Of a stretch of 48,625 bases of DNA, positions 16,952 through 24,571 are shown piece after piece. Every line of letters starts with the position of its first letter. Within the stretch, counting starts at the first letter, position 1. The notes beneath the pieces were generated by a model. That model worked only from the letters and a program-made list of their open reading frames with translations, searched no databases and was not told the DNA's origin. Source of the stretch: an uncultured Alphaproteobacteria bacterium (GTDB lineage: Bacteria; Pseudomonadota; Alphaproteobacteria; Thalassobaculales; Thalassobaculaceae); contig CACITD010000016.1 in NCBI GenBank assembly GCA_902589475.1, positions 1-48,625 of the forward strand, given 5' to 3'. The position numbers were made by a program, and so were the translations under genes.

Positions 16952-17884
16952 GTGTCCGGTGATATAGATATCAGTTGTGTAGGTGAGCCTATGGTTGAAT
17001 TCACTCGCCTCAAAAAAAGCGTTGAACAAAATTACTATATCCAAAGTTTGGGTGGTGATACATCTAACTGCGCCATAGCTGCTGCACGCCAGGGTGCCAA
17101 AGTAGCCTACATTACCGCTGTCGGAGATGACCGCTTTGGTCGCTTTGCAATAGATTTTTGGATAAAAGAAAATATTGACGTGTCTGGTGTTTCGGTTTTC
17201 GCCGATTATCCAACAGGAATTTATTTCATAGAACCTGCTGGTAATGCGCGCGACTTCACCTATTACCGAAAAGGGTCGGCTGCGAGTATGATGACGTCAG
17301 AAAATTTTCCCGTGGAAATAATCTCGAAATCGAAATTTCTACATCTTTCGGCAATTAGTCAAGCTATAAGCAATACAGCATTGCAAACATGTGCGTACGC
17401 TATAAATCTTGCAAAGCAAAATGCCGTTAAAATTTCGTACGACACGAATTTGCGATTAAATCTCTTGGATCTTAAAAGCGCGCGGAAACTGATACACGAG
17501 ACCGCCAAGACAGCTGATATACTTCTCCCCAGCCTTGATGAGGCACGTTTGCTAAGTGGAAAACAATCGATTAGAGATATTGTGGAGTATTATATCAAAT
17601 TTGGGCCGGACATTTTGGCATTGAAGTGTGGTGATCAGGGGGCAGTGATCGCTTATAAAAATAAAATCGAGTTTTTACCCCCACTAAAAGTTAATGCAAT
17701 TGATACGAGTGGGGCGGGCGATACCTTTGATGGCGCATTTCTCTCACGATTAGCCTCAGGATATTCGCCATTTGATGCAGGAGAATATGCTGTGACTGCA
17801 GCAGGGCTTTCGGTAAAAGGATACGGTGCTGTTAAAGCTATTCCTGCCAGAAAAAGAGTTTTAAAGGAAAACGCAAACAAGTGA
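16952..17884 (+). CDS. PfkB family carbohydrate kinase, 2-keto-3-deoxygluconate kinase-like
   Basis: Ribokinase-fold kinase of 310 residues that phosphorylates a sugar or sugar acid with ATP. The N-terminal substrate region GGDTSNCAIAAARQGAKVAY resembles 2-keto-3-deoxygluconate kinases. The C-terminal PfkB signature DTSGAGDTFDGAF holds the catalytic Asp and anion hole. The start is taken as GTG 16952 with GAGGGG four bases upstream; a TTG at 16940 would lie inside that ribosome-binding stretch. It is divergent from the RraA-aldolase operon and converges on the MFS gene with a 14-base gap. The context suggests entry of a 2-keto-3-deoxy acid, but phosphorylated and non-phosphorylated aldol cleavage both remain possible. 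Confidence 0.82.
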   Translation: MSGDIDISCVGEPMVEFTRLKKSVEQNYYIQSLGGDTSNCAIAAARQGAKVAYITAVGDDRFGRFAIDFWIKENIDVSGVSVFADYPTGIYFIEPAGNARDFTYYRKGSAASMMTSENFPVEIISKSKFLHLSAISQAISNTALQTCAYAINLAKQNAVKISYDTNLRLNLLDLKSARKLIHETAKTADILLPSLDEARLLSGKQSIRDIVEYYIKFGPDILALKCGDQGAVIAYKNKIEFLPPLKVNAIDTSGAGDTFDGAFLSRLASGYSPFDAGEYAVTAAGLSVKGYGAVKAIPARKRVLKENANK

Positions 17885-17898
17885 AAAAATGTCGTGGG

Positions 17899-19104
17899 TT
17901 ATTTAGGAGTGCGGGTAATCTTAGCTCCGGATTTTACAATAAAAAACATTGCCAATAAAGCTATAATAATAGTTAGAAAAAAGGTTATATTATATGCTCC
18001 TACGATGGAATAGCCGGCGCTGAATAAAAGTGGCCCAATAAAAACGCCCGAAAAAGTAATAAAAAAGCTTGCCCCAGTGGTTTTACTAACATCGCTCTTA
18101 GGCGACAACCGTACAATTTCGCTTGCATAGACACCATTCCATCCCATACCAGCAATACCGAAGACAAAACAAAGTGAAAATACTAACACTGGAGGCCATT
18201 GTGGCGACAAAGTGATTGTTATAACGGCACAAATCGTGGCAATCAAAGCTATGACCATTAAGGTCAAGCGGCCATTGTTAATTTTATCTGCAACCCACCC
18301 CCACGTCACTCTTCCGAAGATACTTGAAAACTGAATTACAGATAACCCCAATCCAGCTAGAACAAGTGAATACCCTATATCTTCTACCAACATCGTAACG
18401 GTATATGTTGTCAAAGTAGTTTGGACTGCCCCCATGCACATACCATATAAAGCAACCCATCGCAGCGAGGTTAGCCGCCAAACGAGTTTAAGGTCGGCTA
18501 ATGGGTTTCGAAGCAGGGTTACATTACTTGACCTATCGCTGTCCCATTGGCTTCGGAAAGGTTGCATTGTAAGGCAAAGTGCTGCAGCGACTGCCACTGA
18601 AAATAGCATACTTTTTTGCCATCCAAACTCTAAGGCGAGTTGTGGAGCAAAAATACCGGCAAGCACCCCGCCAATGGGAACGCCCGTAAATCGAATTGAG
18701 AAGATAAGGTTTCTATTTTTCTGCGTTACTACTTTTGATAACAAATGTGAGGCAGGTGGGGTTAGCATGCCGTAAGCCCATCCGAGAATCATTGAGCCCA
18801 GGGCAATTAAAAATAAAGATCCTCCCATAAACATTAAATGGGAAATGCCTATCAAAAAAAGTGCTAACTGAGAGGTTCTCCAGGCACCAAACCTTGTAAC
18901 GAACCCCCCGGCAAATAGGCTGGATATCATTGCAAAAATATAAAGTATTAAGACGGGATACGCTATCAAGGAGGCATTTAACCCTACGTCATCGGCCACC
19001 TCAGGAGCTATCGCCGGCAACCAAAAACCTGCCACGGCCCCGGTCCCTTGAACCAGGATTAAAAACCCCACGACGATAAACGTATCAAGTCGTGAGTTAG
19101 TCAT
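17899..19104 (-). CDS. MFS transporter, CynX/NimT-like
   Basis: Twelve-segment major facilitator protein of 401 residues. The loop between helices 2 and 3 carries GGFVTRFGAWRTSQ in the place of the usual MFS A motif. A second copy between helices 8 and 9 reads GRVTWGWVADKINNGRL. It probably imports or exports a small organic anion. It is last of the comD-comE-mfs unit, 17 bases after comE. No Shine-Dalgarno precedes its ATG; nearly all of the gap is a perfect 14-base palindrome (19107-19120). Linkage to a ThDP decarboxylase suggests its cargo is the decarboxylase substrate or a precursor (inference). Confidence 0.85.
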   Translation of the reverse strand: MTNSRLDTFIVVGFLILVQGTGAVAGFWLPAIAPEVADDVGLNASLIAYPVLILYIFAMISSLFAGGFVTRFGAWRTSQLALFLIGISHLMFMGGSLFLIALGSMILGWAYGMLTPPASHLLSKVVTQKNRNLIFSIRFTGVPIGGVLAGIFAPQLALEFGWQKSMLFSVAVAAALCLTMQPFRSQWDSDRSSNVTLLRNPLADLKLVWRLTSLRWVALYGMCMGAVQTTLTTYTVTMLVEDIGYSLVLAGLGLSVIQFSSIFGRVTWGWVADKINNGRLTLMVIALIATICAVITITLSPQWPPVLVFSLCFVFGIAGMGWNGVYASEIVRLSPKSDVSKTTGASFFITFSGVFIGPLLFSAGYSIVGAYNITFFLTIIIALLAMFFIVKSGAKITRTPK

Positions 19105-19106
19105 TT

Positions 19107-19120
19107 ACAGAATATTCTGT
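19107..19120. promoter_or_regulatory. Perfect 14-bp palindrome ACAGAATATTCTGT
   Basis: Fills the comE-MFS gap, beginning two bases upstream of the MFS ATG on the minus strand, where a Shine-Dalgarno would normally be. It could be an operator or an RNA element affecting MFS translation. Symmetry and place are seen; function is inferred. Confidence 0.4.
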
Positions 19121-19121
19121 C

Positions 19122-19721
19122 CTAGGTTACATGCAAAGCCGCGGTTGACCCTAACACAGCTTGTCTAAACCTCGTTTTGATGTAAACGCCATCTCTTGAA
19201 GGTAAAACTAATTTGGGTTTTGTACTCTCGACCTTGATGCTAGCAACAAGAGGTAGCGGTGATGTTTTTAATGCGTTTATTAAATTATTGAGGTCCTCAT
19301 CATTATGGACGGTCATTGTGGTTGGGATACCGGCTCCAGCTGCCATAGCCGCTAGGTCTGTGCCACCCGATGTATGGGTTTTTTGCATGCCTGTTTCACC
19401 ATAGTGTTCATTGTCAAGAATTATAATTACTAAGTTGTCTGGTCTTTGGTTTGCAACGGTCGCAAAAGATCCCACTCCCATTAGTGCTTCACCATCGCCA
19501 GTAATTACCCAGACGTTCCTTTTGGGTTGAGCTAGAGCACAGCCTAATCCCATTGATATAGCACAGCCCATACCACCCCAATTATAAAAGTTTTCAGGTT
19601 GATGGTCTGATGCGGCGAGGTCCCAAACAGGAGAACCAAGTCCTGCAATAGCAAGCGCATTTCCCCGGACTTCCATTAACTTATTCAAAACGTCACTACG
19701 ATTTAACTTAGTTATCGACAT
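19122..19721 (-). CDS. ThDP-dependent decarboxylase beta subunit, sulfopyruvate decarboxylase ComE-like
   Basis: Pyrophosphate-binding half of a split thiamine-diphosphate decarboxylase, 199 residues. The ThDP motif starts GDGEALMG (Gly75) and ends with Asn104 in ILDNEHYGETG, the normal length of about 30 residues. GGMGCAISMGLGCALAQP precedes it as in ComE and phosphonopyruvate decarboxylase. Its reading frame starts 14 bases inside the end of the alpha-subunit gene, with GAGG six bases before the ATG, so production is likely coupled one-to-one. Family members turn 3-sulfopyruvate or 3-phosphonopyruvate into the matching acetaldehyde. No sulfonate- or phosphonate-specific partner is nearby, so a different 3-substituted pyruvate is possible. 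Confidence 0.83.
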   Translation of the reverse strand: MSITKLNRSDVLNKLMEVRGNALAIAGLGSPVWDLAASDHQPENFYNWGGMGCAISMGLGCALAQPKRNVWVITGDGEALMGVGSFATVANQRPDNLVIIILDNEHYGETGMQKTHTSGGTDLAAMAAGAGIPTTMTVHNDEDLNNLINALKTSPLPLVASIKVESTKPKLVLPSRDGVYIKTRFRQAVLGSTAALHVT

Positions 19722-20259
19722 TTATTACCTCCTCTGCCACATCAGCTATGAACGACTTGGCACCAATCAGTTTTTGGCCAATTAGAATAGCCACGGCGGC
19801 ATTTGATACAAATGCCATTTTCAGCCCGGCTTCAATCGCCTCAGCGGCCTCATCGTCAGTCTCTACCTCAAAAACATGCATGCCTAGACTTTTAAGGACG
19901 GGTGCTACAGCTTGGCCCATCGGCATTTGCCATGGGTTCGACTCCCCATATTGTCCTCGCATCGTAACAATCATAAAAAGGGGGAACTGACAGGAGCTAA
20001 CTATTGATGCAATTGCGTTAACTGTATTTCCAACACCACTACTTTGCATCAAAACCGCCGCCTTCTCACCCCCTAGCCACGCACCTGACGATAAGCCTAT
20101 ACCTTCTTCTTCTGTCGTCATTACAACGGATTTTATATCGTTATCGGCATGGCAGCTCTTAATCAATTCTGTGAGACCGGCATCGGGTACATAACCTACC
20201 GTCCTTATATTATGTTTTTTAAAAAGGCGATGTGCCGCTGTAGTCCATGGTTCGGCCAT
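19708..20259 (-). CDS. ThDP-dependent decarboxylase alpha subunit, sulfopyruvate decarboxylase ComD-like
   Basis: Pyrimidine-binding half of the split decarboxylase, 183 residues. It has the early substrate loop GYVPDAGLTELI and the ThDP-activating glutamate region TTEEEGIGLSSGAWLGG (Glu50-52). The conserved QSSGVGNTVNAIASI and TMRGQYGESNPWQ segments follow. Together with the downstream beta subunit (14-base overlap) it forms a complete enzyme. It is divergent from the molybdoenzyme gene across a 206-base spacer. Acetolactate synthases and benzoylformate decarboxylases are single-chain and longer, so the ComDE/Ppd group fits best. I see no Shine-Dalgarno before this ATG. Confidence 0.83.
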   Translation of the reverse strand: MAEPWTTAAHRLFKKHNIRTVGYVPDAGLTELIKSCHADNDIKSVVMTTEEEGIGLSSGAWLGGEKAAVLMQSSGVGNTVNAIASIVSSCQFPLFMIVTMRGQYGESNPWQMPMGQAVAPVLKSLGMHVFEVETDDEAAEAIEAGLKMAFVSNAAVAILIGQKLIGAKSFIADVAEEVINVDN

Positions 20260-20317
20260 GTCTTAATCACTCCAAAGCAAGTATTAAAATTTTAACGCAA
20301 AAAAGCATGAAAATACT

Positions 20318-20362
20318 TTGAATATTGGTATGACATTGGCATAATTCTCCGTCAACTCCGTC
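20318..20362 (+). promoter_or_regulatory. Candidate promoter with direct repeat CTCCGTC-AA-CTCCGTC
   Basis: TTGAAT (20318-20323) and CATAAT (20340-20345) are separated by 16 bases and point toward the molybdoenzyme operon. Directly after the -10, where transcription would begin, is a 7-base direct repeat (20347-20353 and 20356-20362) with a 9-base period. Such tandem half-sites can bind a head-to-tail dimer. Both promoter and site are predictions. Confidence 0.3.
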
Positions 20363-20465
20363 TATCAATATTTCTTGTTTGTGTTGCTGAAAAGAAAAAG
20401 TGTTTTCTCAGTGTTAAAAAACATGCGAAAGATGATAACGCAAAGTTACTAAGGTGGAAACGTAA

Positions 20466-22799
20466 ATGCTATTAGATACAGATAAAAATCGACCAATAGC
20501 TACAACGGCACATTGGGGTACTTATTATGCCGAGGTAGAGAATGGTAAACTAACTGGTCTGCGAGATTATGAAAAAGACCCATCACCATCGATTATTGGC
20601 CAGGGAATTCTTGAAGCGTTGGATGATAAAGTACGGGTGCGACGCCCAATGGTTCGAAAAAGCTTCCTAGAAAATGGTAAGAGCTCGAATAGAAAACTTC
20701 GGGGTAAAGAGCCATTTGTTGCAGTGTCGTGGGAAAAAGCCTTGGACTTGGCCGCAGGTGAGATCGATAGAGTTAGAAATGATTTCGGTAATAAGTCAAT
20801 TTTTGGAGGTTCTTATGGATGGGCAAGTTCTGGTAGATTTCATCATGCGCAGAGCCAGGTCCACCGTTTTTTAAATACTATTGGCGGGTACGTGGCTCAT
20901 AAGAATAGCTACAGCCATGCTGCAGCCGAGGTGATTTTGCCACATATAGTAGCAGAAATGAAACCGATCATTTTTGATCAAGCCACTCAGTGGCCTGATA
21001 TAGCTTCGGAGTGTGAGCTAATTGTTGCATTTGGTGGGTTGCCCCATAAAAACGCGCAAGTGAATTTAGGGGGCGTTGGGCGGCATACGTTGCATGAGGA
21101 AATGAATAATTGTTATGAATCCGGAATAGAATTCGTAAACATAAGTCCGCTTAAAAGCGATATAGCCGAGCATTTTGAACCAGAATGGATTGGCATTCGA
21201 CCAAATACGGATGCAGCATTAATGCTTGCAATTGCTTATGTACTTTTAAATGAGTCGTTGTATGACGAGAGTTTTATAAAAAAATATACTGTTGGGCTCG
21301 ATAAGTTTATCCCCTATGTCAATGGTATAGAAGACGGTTGCCCAAAAAACCCATTATGGGCCTCTAAGATTACGGGAGTACCAGTTGAAACTATCATTGA
21401 GTTGGCCTATCGGATGGCCGAGTGTCGAACGATGATCATGACCGCATGGAGCTTGCAGCGTGGTGATCACGGGGAGCAACCTATTTGGTTAACTGTTGTT
21501 TTGGCTGCGCTGTTGGGTCAAATAGGATTGCCTGGAGGTGGATTTGGAATTGGCTATGGTTGCGAAAACGGGGTAGGGAACGCCGTTAAATACCATAGAT
21601 GGCCAGCCCTCTCTCAAGGTGTTAATAAGGTGTCCGAATTCATTCCGGTTGCTCGTATCGCCGATATGTTGCTTTCACCAAATAAGGTCTTTGATTACGA
21701 TGGGAAGAAGTTGAAGTATCCCGATATTAAGCTAGTTTATTGGGCGGGAGGTAACCCGTTTCACCACCATCAAGACCTTTCCAGATTGATAGAGGCGTTC
21801 ACCAAACCGGAATGTATAATAGTTAACGAAATTTGGTGGACCTCAACGGCTCGCCATGCCGATATAGTTTTTCCAATCACCACAGCGCTTGAGCGAAACG
21901 ACCTAATGATAACCAAATGGGAGCAAACGGCCTCGCCAATGCATAGAGCTATTGACCCAATTGGTGAAAGTAAAAATGACTATGATGTTTTTACAGAATT
22001 ATCTACTCGCCTTGGTTGCTGGGAAGAGTTCACAGAGGGGCGTGACGAGGAAGGATGGTTAAGACATTTATGGGATCAAGCAAGACAGCAGGCTGGACGG
22101 GCAGGCTTTGAACTTCCAGATTTTGAAGCTTTCTGGGCTATGGGACCAGTTGAACTTCTCAAACCAGACAAACCTAGTATTCTTCTGAGCGAGTTTCGAG
22201 AGGCCCCTGAGAAAAACCCTTTATCTACGCCATCCGGGAAAATAGAGATATTTTCAGAAGTTATAGACAAATTTGGCTATGATGATTGCAAAGGATGTCC
22301 TGTCTGGATGGAGCCCATAGAATGGTTAGGAAGTGAAAGTGCAAAAGAGTTTCCATTGCACTTAATCTCAAATCAACCGAGTACACGCTTGCACAGTCAG
22401 TTAGATAGCGGTGGGATCAGTAAAGGGAGTAAAATAAAGGATCGCGAGCCCATGGTAATGCACCCTGATGATGCTGAAAAAAGAGGAATTCAAACCGGCG
22501 ATGTTGTCAGAGTTCACAATAAAAGAGGTAGCTGCTTAGCAGGCGTAAACATCTCCACCAATATTTTACCTGGTGTGATCCAATTAGCAACAGGGGCTTG
22601 GTTTGATCCCCTTCACGGTGATGATGGAAGTTTACTTTGCAGGCACGGTAATCCTAACGTTTTAACTCGGGATGAAGGTACATCTAAACTGGCGCAGGGA
22701 CCGACGGCGCATTCTACACTCGTAGAAGTCGAGAAATATGCCAGCACCCCTCCGGCGGTAGAAGCTCACGAGGCACCAACCATTTCTGATTCCATCTAA
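20466..22799 (+). CDS. Cytosolic molybdopterin oxidoreductase, biotin sulfoxide/DMSO reductase type
   Basis: Molybdenum enzyme of the DMSO reductase family, 777 residues, most like BisC/TorZ proteins that reduce S- or N-oxides. There is no twin-arginine signal and no N-terminal cysteine cluster. It is therefore cytosolic and lacks the extra [4Fe-4S]. Ser116 in FGGSYGWASSGRFHHAQSQ is at the position of the Mo-ligand serine in this group. Later blocks WAGGNPFHHHQDL and ETTALERND-like (TTALERNDL) match pterin-binding regions. The C-terminal domain with HPDDAEKRGIQTGDVVRV is the usual molydopterin dinucleotide-binding domain. AAGGTGG precedes the ATG. It heads the operon with an SDR, an aminopropyltransferase-like gene and a ligase. 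The electron donor and oxide substrate are unknown. Confidence 0.85.
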   Translation: MLLDTDKNRPIATTAHWGTYYAEVENGKLTGLRDYEKDPSPSIIGQGILEALDDKVRVRRPMVRKSFLENGKSSNRKLRGKEPFVAVSWEKALDLAAGEIDRVRNDFGNKSIFGGSYGWASSGRFHHAQSQVHRFLNTIGGYVAHKNSYSHAAAEVILPHIVAEMKPIIFDQATQWPDIASECELIVAFGGLPHKNAQVNLGGVGRHTLHEEMNNCYESGIEFVNISPLKSDIAEHFEPEWIGIRPNTDAALMLAIAYVLLNESLYDESFIKKYTVGLDKFIPYVNGIEDGCPKNPLWASKITGVPVETIIELAYRMAECRTMIMTAWSLQRGDHGEQPIWLTVVLAALLGQIGLPGGGFGIGYGCENGVGNAVKYHRWPALSQGVNKVSEFIPVARIADMLLSPNKVFDYDGKKLKYPDIKLVYWAGGNPFHHHQDLSRLIEAFTKPECIIVNEIWWTSTARHADIVFPITTALERNDLMITKWEQTASPMHRAIDPIGESKNDYDVFTELSTRLGCWEEFTEGRDEEGWLRHLWDQARQQAGRAGFELPDFEAFWAMGPVELLKPDKPSILLSEFREAPEKNPLSTPSGKIEIFSEVIDKFGYDDCKGCPVWMEPIEWLGSESAKEFPLHLISNQPSTRLHSQLDSGGISKGSKIKDREPMVMHPDDAEKRGIQTGDVVRVHNKRGSCLAGVNISTNILPGVIQLATGAWFDPLHGDDGSLLCRHGNPNVLTRDEGTSKLAQGPTAHSTLVEVEKYASTPPAVEAHEAPTISDSI

Positions 22800-22800
22800 C

Positions 22801-23586
22801 ATGGTAGGCATCGATTTAACTGGCAGAAATGTGCTGATAACTGGCGGCGCTAGCGGAATAGGAAAGGCGAGTGCAAAATCTTTTGCCGCTAGCGGTGCTC
22901 GTGTGGCAGTCACGGATATAGATAGGGATGGAATTCAAGAGATTATCCGAGGACTAGGAAACGAGCACTTTGCTATTGATGGTGATATTTCCAATAAAAA
23001 CGATATTGATAAAATCATTAAAGCAGCGGGCGAGGCTCTTGGCAAAATTGATATATTAATAAATTCTGCCGGTGTATCCGATGTAATAATGTCTACCGTT
23101 GATCAAGAAGTTGAAACTTGGCAACGCATTATAGATATTAATCTCACAGGAACTTTCTTGGCGAGCCAGGCGGTTGCTCCCGATATGTTGAAAAGGGGAA
23201 ATGGATGTATCGTGAATGTAAGCTCGATTGCTGGCCTGGTTGGTTTACCTCGGCGTAATGCCTATACCGCCTCTAAACATGGCGTCGCGGGAATAACTAA
23301 AACACTCGCGGCAGAATGGGGAATCAGCGGTGTTAGAGTGAATGCTGTCGCTCCAGGTTACGTGCTAACGCCGATGGTCGCTGATCTTATAAGTAGTGGT
23401 AAGTTAGATGAAAAAAATCTTATGAGGCGCACGCCGCTGGGCCGACTGGCTTCTCCCAACGAGATAGCAGAAGTTATTCTTTTTTTAGCCTCAAAATTAG
23501 CATCCTATATAAACGGGGCTATTATACCAGTAGATGGTGGATACACGGCCTACGGGGCTGCTGGACCTGCTGTTGAGATAGAATGA
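22801..23586 (+). CDS. Short-chain dehydrogenase/reductase
   Basis: Classical SDR of 261 residues. The cofactor motif is TGGASGIG (about 14-21), followed by ILINSAGVSD. Ser in NVSSIAG and the YTASK active site are present, as is the VNAVAPGYVLTPM segment. An Asp at the end of beta-2 (VAVTDIDRDG) favours NAD over NADP. The ATG starts one base after the molybdoenzyme stop, so the two are translated from one message and probably act on the same or consecutive intermediates. The specific alcohol is not predictable. A second, less similar SDR is at 38128. Confidence 0.9.
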   Translation: MVGIDLTGRNVLITGGASGIGKASAKSFAASGARVAVTDIDRDGIQEIIRGLGNEHFAIDGDISNKNDIDKIIKAAGEALGKIDILINSAGVSDVIMSTVDQEVETWQRIIDINLTGTFLASQAVAPDMLKRGNGCIVNVSSIAGLVGLPRRNAYTASKHGVAGITKTLAAEWGISGVRVNAVAPGYVLTPMVADLISSGKLDEKNLMRRTPLGRLASPNEIAEVILFLASKLASYINGAIIPVDGGYTAYGAAGPAVEIE

Positions 23587-23593
23587 CTTAAGG

Positions 23594-24463
23594 TTGGCGA
23601 AAAAAACCATCAGTTGGAGAGAGCGCTCAGATAATCTGGGACTATCTGTTGTTTTGGATGTGGAGGTTTTATTTCGAGAAAAAAGTGATTTTCAGACAAT
23701 AGAAGTTCTCAGCCACGATCGTTTTGGTAGGTTGCTGTCTTTAGATGGATATATTCAAGCCTGCCAGGCAGATGAGTTTATTTACCATGAAATGGCCGTG
23801 CATGTACCACTTCTTGGTCAACAACGTTCAGATAGCTCCGTTCTCATAGTAGGAGGAGGTGACGGCGGAATATTGCGAGAAGTTCTTAAACATGATTTTG
23901 TTAAAAGCGTTACTATGGTCGAAATAGACAAAAAGGTCATAGAAGTATCAAATAGATTTCTAGGGATTCAGGGAAATTATGAGGATCCACGTGTGTCCCT
24001 GGTAATCCAAGACGCTAGCGAGTTTGTACTTAAGGAAAAAAATAATGGTGTCTTATATGATGTCATAATCTTAGACTTAACAGAACCAATTGGCCCCTCC
24101 GCAAGCGTTTTCACACTTGATTTTGTTAAAAATATTTCGAAACTTATTGGTGCATCAGGCGTTATAGTTGACTCAGACAGTATTTTTCTTGCTCAAAGTG
24201 ATGGCTTTTTTTTGCAAGAAGAGAGCGGCGATGGCGAAAATTTATTTTCTGTTATAAGAAAAACAAAAATACTTCCTGCAATTGAGATTTTTAGAACAGA
24301 TGTCCCGTTTTTTCCTGGAGCAGATTTTATGTTTTTTTTATATGGATTAAAACAGATTAGCTATAAAAAGCCGACATCTGAATATTTAGGAAAACACTAC
24401 AGCCCGGCTATTCACGAGGCCGCTTTTGTATTGCCGGCTTGGCAACGTAAATGGTTGGGGTAA
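23594..24463 (+). CDS. Spermidine synthase-like aminopropyltransferase
   Basis: Protein of 289 residues with the polyamine synthase fold. An N-terminal beta domain (VLFREKSDFQTIEVLSHD) is followed by a Rossmann domain with GGGDGGILREVLKH at 87-100. Substrate residues in DEFIYHEMAVHVPLL are kept. The catalytic loop reads DLTEPIGPS (Asp161, Glu164), where family members usually have DxTDP, so the second Asp is Glu. The only usable start is TTG 23594, since a stop lies 12 bases upstream in frame. No adenosylmethionine decarboxylase, the usual partner, is in the window. A spermidine synthase inside a redox/ligase operon is unexpected, so it may transfer aminopropyl to another amine or have a new role. 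Confidence 0.8.
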   Translation: MAKKTISWRERSDNLGLSVVLDVEVLFREKSDFQTIEVLSHDRFGRLLSLDGYIQACQADEFIYHEMAVHVPLLGQQRSDSSVLIVGGGDGGILREVLKHDFVKSVTMVEIDKKVIEVSNRFLGIQGNYEDPRVSLVIQDASEFVLKEKNNGVLYDVIILDLTEPIGPSASVFTLDFVKNISKLIGASGVIVDSDSIFLAQSDGFFLQEESGDGENLFSVIRKTKILPAIEIFRTDVPFFPGADFMFFLYGLKQISYKKPTSEYLGKHYSPAIHEAAFVLPAWQRKWLG

Positions 24464-24571
24464 TCGTCGTTTTATCTCGTTATACATTCGAAAACGGGCA
24501 GGATTATATTTGATTATACCTTCCATCTAAGTCAAACTGCAGGCCAAAAAAAGTTTTGGAAACACTCAATT

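Noticed and set aside
13192-20259. Calling the genes comC, slcC, comD, comE as a sulfolactate pathway
   Set aside because: The families fit, but the sulfur-releasing enzyme is missing and the families are broad, so symbols were withheld.
24464-24571. Read-through fusion of the aminopropyltransferase and the ligase
   Set aside because: The frames match and no stop lies between, but a TAA ends the first gene, the spacer resembles no protein, and TTG 24572 gives a normal ligase start.
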